Positions 10,001 to 20,900 of a stretch of DNA of 64,000 bases are shown here, piece by piece. Below the pieces are notes generated by a model. The model worked only from the letters and a program-made list of their open reading frames with translations, was not told where the DNA came from and did no database searches. The translations under genes were made by a program, and so were the position numbers. Source of the DNA: Echinococcus granulosus. Its lineage: Eukaryota > Platyhelminthes > Cestoda > Cyclophyllidea > Taeniidae. The DNA lies in contig NW_020170389.1 in NCBI RefSeq assembly GCF_000524195.1, positions 692,964 through 756,963 on the forward strand, written 5' to 3'. Position 1 is the first letter of the stretch. Each line of letters starts with the position of its first letter.

Positions 10001-12719
10001 GTTTTGATGCATTAGTTTACTTTTCACGTTTGACGCTGGCCAAAACTGCCGTAGTAGCCATTATACTTAAGAAATTGTCTATCGTCGAGGGTATGGAGAA
10101 TTTAAAGGAATTTGTCCTGCCCAACATTTGGTACTTCCGGTTTTAGCTGCGCCAAAAACTTGGAGGATCGGTTGGCTGCTGTCGCTGCAAAATTGAAAGC
10201 CAAAGAAATTGCACACGATAAGGTGATGCGTGCTTGTTCTTTTTTGCTTTATGTCTGCCTTGAAATGCATGGATACCAAATCGTCCCCGACCTTAGTTTA
10301 CACAAAACTCAAGCAGCAGTAATGACTTTTAGCAAAATCGTTGAACTTGAGGAAGAACTGCGCATTGTTGGTAACAACATGAAATCTCTCGAAGTCTCCG
10401 AGCAAGAGGTAATAGTTCAATTAGTGACTAGCGATACAAGAAGTAACAATGCCTATACATAATTTCAAGCTTTAGGACGTGGCGAAATTTCTTATGAACA
10501 TAGAATAAGGATTTGCATACATTATTGGGTCACACCATGTGCATGTTCGAATACAGCTCGATTTCATGCGTACTGCGTGGTCTATATTTCCACTTTGATT
10601 GTTGTTAATTGGGTTGTTTTTGTAGTACCTGGAGCGTTATGGTAACTCTTATTACCTGATCACTACAGGACAAGATTACGTTATTATGCGTTGGCCTATA
10701 TTGTAAATAGGGAAACCTAAACCATGTTCTGAGTTCCCACTTGTTGCACTGATAATTGTCGTCTTCGAGTTCCTTTTGGTTTGTGTCTCCTTTGCGAATC
10801 GTAGTCTCTTCAGCGCGAAGAAAGTTACGAAGAAACCATTCGAGATTTGACAGAGCGCTTGAAGACGGTAAGACTGCTGTCGCTCCGTAAAGGATGCAAT
10901 GACTTGTTTACTCATTCTGAATGAGTGGTGCATAATTCTTGTTTTATTTTTTCCTAACGGCTGATGTTTTCTTTTTTTGCATGATCGCATGTGCACGTTA
11001 ACAATGGCTTTCATACACCGTGTAGAACGTCGAACTGGAAGAAATGTATTTGAAACGTCTTAATGTCTTACGGGAACAAGTGAGGGAAGTGAGTTATTCA
11101 AAGCTTTTATAGAATTATGACCAGGCTGCTAGAACTACACCGAGAGGAGTTTGATAAGAGATTTTAGGGACATAAGGGACACGATGTAGTTAAGGCTTCC
11201 TTACTGTAAATGGGTTTGTTTCAAAAGACGTGGCTTGGCCAGCTTTCGACGTGGTGTGTATTTCGCACACAAGATCTGCATTTATTAGAGTCTTTGACCG
11301 CTCTCTAAATGCATGCATACTGTGGCATGCGCGCTCTCAGTATCTATACATGAAGCACTAGAACTTTTGATCAGTGTCAATCATTACTAATACAGGCAGA
11401 GCAGCGTGCTGCCGAAGCTGAACGCCAAGTGTCCAAGCTCCAAAATGAAGTTGACCGCCTTGAAGGTTTGAATTTTATTACTCTGCTAACGTGTGCTTGT
11501 TATTCCTATCTGCATGTTTGCCTGCGCACGTACCGTTCGTCTCGCATGCCTCTCCAAGGCCGAGTGCAGAGCACAAGATGCGGAATCCGTGTCCAAGCGA
11601 TATGAACTAGAAGTACAACGTGTTAAAGGTTAGTTTCGGGGTGTCTCTTTCGAAATGTTGAATCATGTGTAGTAATTATATATGCATGCAGTTCCTTGAT
11701 TCCGTTTGATATACACTTTTACACACGTAGAGTAATACGCACACCAAGTTTGAAAATAATACCCGTGTGAAAAAAATTGGCCTTGCTCGTTGTCCCCTAT
11801 TTAAACCTACTTTTTGTAGACACTCTTTTCTCGGAGAACAGGATCTTTACGCTTCTTCGCAAGGAAATCGATTCTGCACTGGACGAGTACCATTCGATTT
11901 AGTGGACCTGTTGAACTAGTGCTCCTATTCCTTCTGATTCTGACGTCGCGTGATCCTCCATTTCTTTAAGCTGCCCGCCCTGCATCTAGCATGCCCTACT
12001 TAGACTTCTTGATTTGCATTTCCTTTGTGTGCCGCTAGTCATCATTCAATAGTATTTCGGATGTTGCTTATTTTCAACCATAATTTCATGCCTGCTTCCA
12101 TTTTGTGCCTTGTCCACCGTTTCGCTGCTCGCACGATCCCTCGATGCGCATGCTGATTTCTCGCTCAGTCCAACGAAACGCCTTCAGTTTATGGCATTGT
12201 TCAATTGGGTAGAATAGCAATGCATTGCAGTTGGTTGGGAAAAGACGACAGATTTAATGTAGTTTAGAAGTAGATTCAATTTTATCTTCGTAAATGGGTG
12301 CATCTGTGTATGTGTGTGGTTAAAGTGGCGCTTGTGACGTGGAATTAACTCTGAGGGGGGCCTGAACGTCTATCCGTTATTTACGCAACTGGAGCTTGCA
12401 AGTCTTCCTAGCTTGAGTACTGGGGCGTAGCGATGTCACGCAGCTGGTTCGTGTCTAAAGCTTGGCAGATAACGCAGCCTCAAACGCGTAGTGTCTCGAG
12501 CGTTTTCGGTCTCACCTGTGTGAGAACGAGGGCTGGGATGGCATCTGCATGAAGTCGTTATTTTGAACATAGATCTTTAAGGCAGTCTTGCGTTTGGTTT
12601 ACTACTTCAGAATTTAATATGCCTTTTCCCCCTCAGATGAGCTACTATCCGAGAAGGAACGTTACCGAGCCATCAGCGGAGAACTGGATACTACCTTCGC
12701 GGAGCTCACTTCCTTCTGA
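7048..12719 (+). CDS. TPM: Tropomyosin, multi-isoform gene
   Basis: Coiled-coil dimer lying along actin filaments that controls myosin and actin-binding-protein access. The classical long form uses exons 7048-7109 (starts [19 protein letters not shown]), 7882-8059, 8860-8993, 9332-9449, 9671-9741, 10333-10408, 10805-10867, 11396-11465 and 12637-12719. The coding bases sum to 852, exactly the canonical 284 residues, and all phases agree. The ending [14 protein letters not shown] closely resembles flatworm tropomyosins as I recall them. The heptad pattern has no proline. Alternative exons of identical length lie beside the constitutive ones at five positions, and an internal first exon (8562-8693) gives a 248-residue short form; these are listed separately. 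The start ATG has a good context (acaaacATGg). Which exon combinations are muscle or cytoskeletal cannot be told from sequence. Confidence 0.95.
8562..8693 (+). CDS. TPM: Tropomyosin internal alternative first exon (short isoform)
   Basis: An ATG at 8562 opens 44 in-frame codons ([20 protein letters not shown]...), ending ERRKKEA directly before a GT at 8694. It is in phase 0, the same as exon 7882-8059, so it can splice to 8860. Replacing the first two exons by this one gives 744 coding bases, or 248 residues, exactly the length of vertebrate low-molecular-weight tropomyosins made from an internal promoter. I infer an alternative promoter in the 8060-8561 interval; no TATA box was seen. Low-molecular-weight forms are usually cytoskeletal (family knowledge). 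Confidence 0.85.
9076..9193 (+). CDS. TPM: Tropomyosin alternative exon 4a
   Basis: This 118-nt exon enters in phase 2, leaves in phase 0 and encodes [20 protein letters not shown]... to VWKYEE. It lies between a TTTAG acceptor and a GTATTT donor. The following exon, 4b (9332-9449), is also 118 nt with the same phases and encodes the family-typical [16 protein letters not shown]... to ERKYDE. Including both would disrupt the reading frame, so they must be mutually exclusive. Exon 4b uses a GC donor (see findings). Confidence 0.85.
9332..9449 (+). CDS. TPM: Tropomyosin alternative exon 4b (GC donor)
   Basis: This is the conserved version of exon 4, 118 nt, with the family signature LENRS-like block ([20 protein letters not shown]) and ADRKYDE-like end ([10 protein letters not shown]). 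The acceptor is GTGCAG at 9326-9331. The exon ends GATGAA and the next bases are GCAAGT, a typical GC-AG intron donor, not GT. The following exon begins at 9671 ([16 protein letters not shown]). Confidence 0.85.
9881..10408 (+). CDS. TPM: Tropomyosin alternative exon 6 cluster (6a, 6b, 6c)
   Basis: Three candidates for one 26-residue slot lie in tandem. 6b is 10147-10222 (76 nt, [20 protein letters not shown]...). 6c is 10333-10408 (76 nt, [20 protein letters not shown]...), the family-typical version. 6a ends at 9956 before GTGTGA; reading back 76 nt gives 9881 and a matching 26-residue coiled-coil segment ([20 protein letters not shown]...). The base pair before 9881 is GC, not AG. An in-frame AG at 9897-9898 would give a 58-nt exon lacking six residues. 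6b and 6c are well supported; 6a may be decayed or use an unusual acceptor. Confidence 0.8.
10805..11088 (+). CDS. TPM: Tropomyosin alternative exon 7 pair (7a, 7b)
   Basis: 7a is 10805-10867 (63 nt, [20 protein letters not shown]...), the version typical of flatworm tropomyosin. 7b is 11026-11088 (63 nt, [20 protein letters not shown]...). Both are in phase 0 on each side and lie between AG and GT sites (GTAAGA and GTGAGT donors). Since 63 is a multiple of three, including both would keep frame but add 21 residues, three heptads. Mutual exclusion is inferred from family length. Confidence 0.85.
11396..11628 (+). CDS. TPM: Tropomyosin alternative exon 8 pair (8a, 8b)
   Basis: 8a is 11396-11465 (70 nt, [20 protein letters not shown]...). 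8b is 11559-11628 (70 nt, [20 protein letters not shown]...). Both enter in phase 0 and leave in phase 1, so they cannot be spliced together without a frameshift. Acceptors are TACAG and CCAAG; donors are GTTTGA and GTTAGT. Clear residue-by-residue similarity shows a local exon duplication. Confidence 0.88.
11820..12719 (+). CDS. TPM: Tropomyosin alternative terminal exons (9a, 9b)
   Basis: 9a is 11820-11902 ([20 protein letters not shown]..., stop TAG). 9b is 12637-12719 ([20 protein letters not shown]..., stop TGA). Each completes the same split Asp codon and encodes 27 residues. 9b is the standard C-terminus; 9a is divergent and would change end-to-end overlap and troponin binding (inference). 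The 735 bases between them hold the 9a 3' region and no other coding exon. No canonical AATAAA was seen shortly after 9a. After 9b the first clear one is at 14347-14352. Confidence 0.85.
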
Positions 12720-15700
12720 GAAATCTGGCGCCTTGGGCCTCATTCATGCACCACTAGGGTCATATTCTTCTCCTATTATTCGTACTAGATTTCGACAATA
12801 TTTCCGCCTTTTCGGTTGCAAATGTAAGGTCATCTCGTTCGTTTACTGATTGCTTTCGAACAAATTTACCAGACTCGGGACTTAGGAACTATTTCTGGGG
12901 GGGGAGCGGGTTTCAAGGTAATGAATCGTTTGTTTTATGTCTATTTACAAACGTAGTGTAAAGTGGTGTAGTGCCTCTTGTAACCACCAAAAGTACCACA
13001 GAAGTAAGCTTAACCTCAATTTGAGTGTTGCTTTCACTGGAGAAGAGGAAATTTAAAAAGCGGGATTAATTGCAAAGTGCAAGTGCTGAGTGCTACCCGT
13101 AGTTTGCCTTCAAAACTGTCTATTTGGTCCAGGAGCACTTGCAGCAGTTCTTGGTAACTTTAATCTGCTTGTTCCACTATACTCTCAGTGTGGCTGCATC
13201 CACTTACGCCACTTTTCCGTTATCCATGTAAAAGAAAGTCGTTAGTTGAATGCGAATTTTATTAAACTAGTGTGTAAGTAATGAAGCTCCCCACACTCAG
13301 GTATCAGGTGTAATTATAATTACGCAAATGATCAAATGTAGTGCCAAGTTAACAAGACATCACAGCAGTTATGGTGTAACACAGGATTTCCCGTTGGTGT
13401 AGATTACGTATCAACATCCATTCTCTGGACTTTTGCCACAGCTCCCACGATATCCTAAAGTAGGTACAACGAAAGGTGTTTGCATTGCTGAAAATCAAAT
13501 AGATGGGTGTGCTCGAGTTAGAATGTGCCCTCTAATCAAGTAAGATGAGTAGGTCTTGAGAATGCTCAGTTAAGCAATTATGCATAGTAAAATTTAGAAG
13601 AGAATTTGCAGCCTCATTAAAAAAAGCTTAAACAAACCATTGTGCTAAATTCATATACTAGGGTTCAACGTACTGCGACACCTTCAACAATGGTTAGGAA
13701 TAGCCTTTGAATAACGAATAAGAGATAGGCATACAAGAATATAACATTGGGGAGAAATGCACGGAATTTTTTTCATGTACTCTCCTAGCCAACGGATTCG
13801 CTCTTCCTTGATAATTTTTCTTCTGATATCTCAAAGCCTACCTGCAGCATGTATGACTCTTTCCTCAATTCGCAGTTTTTCCTGTTCTCATATCCTTTTC
13901 TCTAACGTTAAAGTAGTCCCTCGTTTATGATGGAGCATTTCCTGGCAGCGATTGCTTCTAAAGGATGATGGCGATTATGCTCCCTTTCTGTTCGGCTTGG
14001 AAATATAGGTTCACCCCTTTTTGAAGTTTTCCAGTGTTAGTACCTATTTGGAGATGAGTCAAGGTCTGTGGGGGTAATCGCATTAAAAACGTAGAATTCT
14101 GACTGTGAAGTAGTTTTGAGTTTAAATAGTTACTTGAATCCCATCTTTTGTAAAAAGATGAGTTATTTTATACCGTTTTACGCCATGAAACGTCTACCTT
14201 TTTTTCAACGCAACATACGTTTAAGAAATAATTTTAATGATTTACCCATTGTTAATCTGGCTTTGTGTATCATCAGTTCATAGGAGTAATACAAATTCCT
14301 CAGTTAAAAACAACTTTAATAATGCGGTTTGTCATTCAATACTTTTAATAAAAAATTAACTTAGAGTCGCACAGCAAGACGTTTCGCATGCTAAAAAGAA
14401 TACTGACAAGCTTTCCGTAGTTTAAAGCGTTCTTGCGGCCTCTACTGAAAATCCTTTATCCGAGTTTACTACCGCATACTCAAATTCTTCTCAAGATAAC
14501 TCCGGTTGTAGTGCCTCCAAGCGGTTCCATTTGGTCCCTTTGTAATAAATGTACGCTCAATCTTGCCTTCGATCCACATATGAAAGAAAATCAGCTAAAA
14601 CAGCAAAAGTGAATTCTGGACCCGGGTGAGAACAAAGTGCGTAGCTCTCCCGTTCTCTGAACACCTACTGAGGTTCGGTAATTTGTTTAATAATTAAAAC
14701 GCTTCAGTAATCTAATCTAAGCGCAGTAGTGAATATTGCAAATAAAGTAACTTATGGCGTTCCGAGTTTGAAGAGTGTCAAGATAGCTAGTTAATTCTGC
14801 TGTTACGGTTAGGCATTATGGCCATTTTGCAAATGGAGGTTGCACGCAAACAACGTCGAACAATTTTGGATTTATGAATAATACGTATTCTTCGACAGAG
14901 CGTGTGGTTTTACAAACAGTGCCTGATTTCACACCTTGTTCAAGTAGTTGTATGGTTGTTATATCATTATTTTCATGACTGGGTACTATAAATATGGTGT
15001 ACAAATTAAATTTATTTCTAAGATAACCGAGAAATATCGAACATGTATGGCCAGGATGATCACTATGACAGAGGTTTCGTTTAAGCTATTGACCAACAAA
15101 AGACAAAAATACAACTAAAGAATTATTAATTTTGCTCAATTTAACGCATGACTTGTGATCTGATCAAAGTAGGAGCCGTTAATGATCATGTTGGCAACTC
15201 CTTGGCCGGCATACTTCACAGACCCTCCGAAATCAGATACAGGAGCCAGCGTAGCAAACAGAGACCAAACTAGGCGACTTTTACGCAATCTGTGTAATAT
15301 TGATGTGTAAACTCATAGCAATACTAATGCTAATTCGTCTTTGGATAGCAATAGGAGTGAAAATTGGCGCATACTTTAGGACTACCTTAAGAACAGCTAT
15401 GCTAAGAAGAAAATGGAAAATTTTGTATTGGGCACTTGAGCTGCCTGCAACTGACCTTACCGTTCTCTTATGTTCTTCACTGAGGCATTTACCCCACTTT
15501 CCTGCACTGCGCTTCCCAATTACTGAGCTCCAACGCATTTGATGCTCCTCAAAGTCGTCCACTCCGGTTACGTGAGCTCTGTGCCTTTTCAGACGCAGTT
15601 CTGTCGACCTAAAACACCAACTAGTAAGACATTTAGGTTGAGAAGTTTTATTTAAAATAGTTTATCTTCTAGTAGCCAGAGAATCTAACCATACCGTGAT

Positions 15701-16462
15701 GTATCTTTGTGCCCACAAAGCAGAAATTTTTCTACTGCTGGTTCTCTTCATGCATTTGATTAACAATTTCACCAATAATACTATTTTCCCTTCTAAAAAT
15801 TAGGAAAAGAATGTTCCATTCTCTGCTAGTTCTTTCAGACAATTTTTTAACTCAGCACCGCATCCACACTTCTGCTTCGAGTATGGCTTTTGTTCCGTGA
15901 TTTCTTCAGCTATCGTAAGAAGTGCTTAACGTTCCAAAGTACAGCCGTAATTAGCCACAAAAATATACTTAAACACAAACAAAATCTCAAAAACCTAATA
16001 AAGTAACGATCTTACCAATTCATTAGCCTCTTTGCCTGCATTCCCGCAATTTGCGCATGAGTCGTTTTACCAAATTAGCTTTGCGTAACTTTGAAGCCAA
16101 TTTTTAGAAGTTCTGTACTAAACAAAACAAACAGACCAGTTACTTCAAACTGTACTAACAGCTGGACGAAATAACTAATAGCAAACATTTCCTCATGTAT
16201 TAGCTTCGGATATAGTTGAGTTCGATGCGCATCATTTTATTTAATCTGCAGAAAGTGTATTACATTGAACTGTTGACGTTGGAATTTAGAGAGCGTCATG
16301 AACAGTAACTTCATGCCAAAACCGTTTTTACGAGACCACAAGAGGTATGAAACCACTTGTTACAAAGAAAATGGTAACACATTGTCAGTCACCTTATCGT
16401 TACCGGGTTCTAATTGCCCATTGAAATGCCGAAATCGGGGAGGTTCCCTTGAGATCATTCAC
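12720..16462. other. Gene-free stretch after tropomyosin
   Basis: This holds the likely tropomyosin 3'UTR, a G-rich run near 12897-12906 and a possible poly(A) signal at 14347-14352. A pair of overlapping opposite-strand ORFs of 80-93 codons near 15281-15562 mirror each other and resemble no family I know. I see no gene here. Confidence 0.4.
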
Positions 16463-16930
16463 TTACGCCTCATAATTGACCTTCATGCTTACGGTATCGG
16501 TCCATTTCTTCGGGTTCAAGGTTAACCCCCGAATATCTCCACCAAAATCAAGAATGTCGTCGAGATAGATTATGCGATGCTTTGGGAACAGGCCGATCAG
16601 AGCTGTTTGCATAAGGCCTTGAAGAGTGACCACTGCGTTGCAAAGTCCAAAGGGCATCGTTAAGAATTGATAAAGCCCGTTTGGCAGTGTGAAAGCTGCC
16701 TCTTCTCAGTCTACTTCTGCCACTTCCACTTGTTGATATCCCGACTTCAAGCCTAGGGTGGAGAACTACTGCGACCCATGTAAGGCGTCGAGTCATTAAT
16801 GTGGGGTAAAGGGAACGCATCCATCATCATTACAGCGTTGAACTTCCCATAGTCGATGCATAACCGTGAACTGCCATCATTCTTCTTTGCCATCGCGATC
16901 GGAGAGGCCCGTGTTAATACGTCTCCTATA
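16463..16930 (-). mobile_element. Degenerate Ty3/gypsy reverse transcriptase fragment
   Basis: Read on the minus strand, from the higher coordinate down, the fragment shows blocks of a Ty3/gypsy reverse transcriptase in order. These are an SPI-x-KK-DGS-RLCIDY-like segment (about 16915-16840), DAFPLP, a LKSGYQQVEVA segment (about 16760-16700), LPNGLYQFLTMPFGLCNA (about 16690-16630), the catalytic YLDDIL box (about 16575) and GLTLNPKK (about 16515). It is broken by an in-frame stop after the QVEVAEVD stretch, a frameshift before it, and a deletion of about 25 residues between the catalytic box and GLTLNPKK. It is a dead copy; no flanking LTR was recognised. Confidence 0.8.
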
Positions 16931-17838
16931 GTCCGTGAACCACTACTCGACCTGAGTAGCTAATCTCCCCTGGTTCAAAGATCGGATCTGAAATCTTTAG
17001 TGATTACCAATGATGATGCACCGCCTTGCTTTCTAGGCCGCATAATAAGCACCTCATCACATGCGTTTAAAATGAGATCGGATCGCCATCCCGCCATAAC
17101 AAGCAGCAGAACCCATCCACGTCGCAGTAATGTCCCAGAGAACATCACTTCTAAGAGCCACTCCCTAAAATGGTATCTCACGCGCCACATGAAATCCAGG
17201 TACGACCCTGGCAATGAACAAAGCCTACGGCCAAAAATCAAAACCCCCAACCACTCCATAACGAAAAAAACCTATTAAGCCTCAGCCCTGACAAACCAGA
17301 AGCCAAAACAGAAACCCGACTAACCCAGGTGATAAGAAACAAGAACCAAAGAGCACCAAAAAACTTCCCAACTTTGGGAAATGAGCCAACGGAAGAGAAG
17401 GTAAAAACTGAACAGAAACGAAACATTCAAGGACAGATGTGAATAATACAAGTGTACAAGTAATGAGAAGCAATGTACTCTTTTATCCTCATAATATTCT
17501 TTAAATGATATTTTGGAGTCAAGCCGAATTGGTCCTTTTCGCAAATCCTTCGACACAAAGCTAAAAGGAACAAAATAAACACTTGTAATATTGCGGAAAA
17601 TGCTTTCTCGAAATCTGAAATAGGAAAAATACTTTGGTTGAAATCATACATGATCACCAATAATTACTGCTGATAAATATTAAACGCTTAAGTGCAGTTC
17701 TGAGGCCAACATATGCACATTACCTATACTGAATTATCTTTGGATAAACCTCGAATTCGAACGCAATTTCTTAAATAAACGATTTTCGGTCATTCGCACA
17801 TTAGTGGAGGACAGTGAATCCGGAATAAAAAGTGTGAT
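16931..17838. other. Intergenic, partly A/C-rich
   Basis: Between about 17090 and 17440 the plus strand is strongly A- and C-rich and T-poor. This leaves long overlapping ORFs on the minus strand that look like a composition effect. No conserved block was recognised. It may be further debris of the reverse-transcriptase element next to it. Confidence 0.35.
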
Positions 17839-17844
17839 TTTATT
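17839..17844 (-). promoter_or_regulatory. Poly(A) signal of the ABHD17-like gene
   Basis: TTTATT on the plus strand reads AATAAA on the gene's strand, about 140 bases past the stop codon at 17984. Confidence 0.5.
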
Positions 17845-17983
17845 CAACAATTTGCCTTAAATGGCAAAAAGGTCACCAGAGGTTGAAAATATCATTGACA
17901 GTTCAAAACGCATAAAAATGATTAAAGAACTTACGATTCATAGAACAAGAGATCTGGAAAACCCAAGTGACATGAAACTAATC

Positions 17984-20900
17984 TTAGAGATCTTGATTCT
18001 GGTTCAAAGGAGATTTTTGCTTCTCTGCTGACTGAAATACCCACTCGGAAGTGGATCGGTCTTTCCCTGATGTTTTCTCATGATCCAATGGGTCTCTGGC
18101 CGATTCACTGTTTGTGTCCAAGGGCAGAGAAATCGAGGAACCAGTAGTAGCAGCATCAACACCAAACACCTTTATATGATTTCCGTAACTTGCGCGAGGC
18201 GACTTCACCACAGATGGGGAAACTTGGGATTCAGCGAGAGAAGCAGCAGTAGGGCTCTTGGAAGTAGTGACAAAGGGTGTCGTTTTGAGAGAGACGTTAA
18301 GAGGGGATAATGGCACAGTGGAGTTCCATGAATGGCGTTGTCGACGTTCATCAACCAACTTTAAAGCATTCCGATCAAAAGCGGTTGACCGATTTTGATC
18401 ATTCACAGTCATATTTAGTAAGGAATGTTCTTTCACAGGAACATCTGGCGATCGTTTCACTGCCTGACGCATATCCACCTATTTTTGGGAGAAATTAACT
18501 TCAACAAATGAAATCCGAGTGGCATGGTTTGATACCGTCATTGATTAAACATAAATTTAAGCTCTCCAGGCGAGGGATCTTCGTGTATCGAATACGCACA
18601 GCTGTGACAAGTATTAGCACTAAAAGCATGCATTCAGCTGCTGAACCCAAACACACGAGGAAACGGGAATAAGTGAAGCATAGAAATCAGACCGTGAAAA
18701 GGTAGGTAAAGCATTCGACTCATCAGACACCAAATTCATAAGAAAGAAACAGCTTTAGTAAAAGTTACCTGGAAGAACTTTTCGAGGCGAATGGTGTATT
18801 CATGGAAGAGCTCAATATTATTGTGATCAGCCCCATCAACCCAGAGGGGCTCAAGAGGATTCGGTAGACGTGCATACAACTCCTTTCCATGGTGCAGACC
18901 AATCACGTGATCATCTGTTCCGTGAATTACAAGGGTTGGCGATTGAATATGCTCAACTTTATCTATGCTAAAAAAAATAATACATGGGCAGTGGAGCATA
19001 TGTCATAATCGCGGTATGGTAACTAATGTGTCAGAGCGGAGGAATGGTCGCCATACCGAAAAAGAAACCACATAGGAGGATGATAGCGTGTTCAAACCAT
19101 GTCAATCGAAGTCGCCACGACTTTTACCAAGTGTTGGCACAGCAAACATTAATGGGTTGCCAATCTGCCTATGGCAAAAATGTTCCCACGGAAAATCATT
19201 TACTAAAAAAACACCATAGCAGATAAAGCCATAACGTAGGATATTACACCACATTCCACTAGGGGGAGTAAAATGGATGTTTCGGCAACACGACAAGACT
19301 TCGTTTACGTTTTGATATTAAACTAATGATTCCAACATTTGAAATTTAGGCAGACAAAAACCTTTAAACTACTTGAACCAATTTCAAGGTATGAATAAAG
19401 ATACGTCAGGTCAATAACCTTTCTTCACCTCTTGAATGAGTGCTAGCTGATGCAATTAAAATGTAATAATATCAGCAACATTTCCTTTATTGGGGATGAA
19501 GAACAATACTATTTCAAGTAAAGATCATGGACAGACCATTTTCAGAGTTGTCGCCAAAGCGGTGCTTACGATATCATAAGTAGGACATGCAAAACTTGTT
19601 ACTTTCGCATGGGCTACCTCATCTAATCAGTATGGCGCAGTCAGTATGGAGGTATGAGTAAGATACACCTAATTAACTTGCAAAATATTGGCACTATGGT
19701 TTGGAAATAAAATCCTAGGTGGTGAATTTAGTCTCTGCAAATGGCTGCGTAGGAGAGTCAAACTAGGGCTGGCATGAACGACCTCAATAAGTCCATCAAG
19801 ACAAAATCACTTGCAATGACTTCGTACTATGAATAAACTAGTCGGATGAGTTGCATTACGCGGACTACACTGGCATCGGATATTGAAGTCCTGTAGGCGC
19901 TTGCATCCCACTTGCCTACTTTTGCAGTGTAATTGGTCCATATTGACACACCCAGTACTGCTTACGTGTATGAGAGATGGAACTGAGACCTTGCAGACTA
20001 CAACAAATGTCCAGTACACGTTCCCAGATCGAATATTCTCAGATAACCGATATTACCCACTCAAGTGTCCAGTGACTCACTAGTACTATCTATGGCGATC
20101 AGTTAAACGATACACCGAGGAAGGGGACTTTGTGTGCGAGCAAATGACCACAATCAATCAACGTTGCTGAGAGGCAACGCCGTAGACCAACACCCCACAG
20201 GACGCAGGCGCGAGTCAGACTTGGAAGTTGTCTGCCTGTAACCAACCGCGTCCAAAAGACCACCCTTTACAGAGTTCAAAAACTACTTCTCAATAAGGCG
20301 TTAAAACAAACCCCACGATAACATTGCTACTTAGCCTCCACACTGTTGACCGCTAATCTCACTCAGTACTGCTAAGTTGGGAAAAAAATGCACCCCATCT
20401 TGGGCACATATCCTGATTAGTTTATCTATGAGAGTTCACCGCCTAGCCAAACAAGTATCAAGTTAGAGGTATGCAATCGATGCCTAATAAAATATTTAGA
20501 AAAGCAACCACTGGCAAAGAACTGCAAAAATTCGAAGAGGTCTGCATATACACCTTTTGCTAAAGCTCACTTTCCTCAATGCGAATAGGTCCTCAAAACT
20601 GTCCGAGTTCAAATACTTTGTTTCATCTAGCATAATTTTGAATTAGTACAGGACCAATAGTCATTTATCCAATTTAAGACTTCCAATAAATCTACACCAG
20701 ATAGTTTTAGCAATAGTACACTCTATATAAGCCTCCATAAATCTTCGTACGAACGCGAATCAAAGCACACCCTCTTGCTCGACAATAAATATTCTCCTTA
20801 ATGGCAGCACTTTGTGCAAAAATGCCTAAGTGATTTGAAACAGGAGCGATTTCAGAGCTTCAAAAACTCAACTTTTATTTGGAACTGGTCCTATGACACG

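Noticed and set aside
16975..17660. Several overlapping minus-strand ORFs of 62-94 codons
   Set aside because: They are explained by the A/C-rich, T-poor plus strand; no conserved block.
18080..18498. Plus-strand ORFs opposite the ABHD17 tail exon
   Set aside because: They are antisense shadows; the minus-strand frame joins in phase to the conserved hydrolase.
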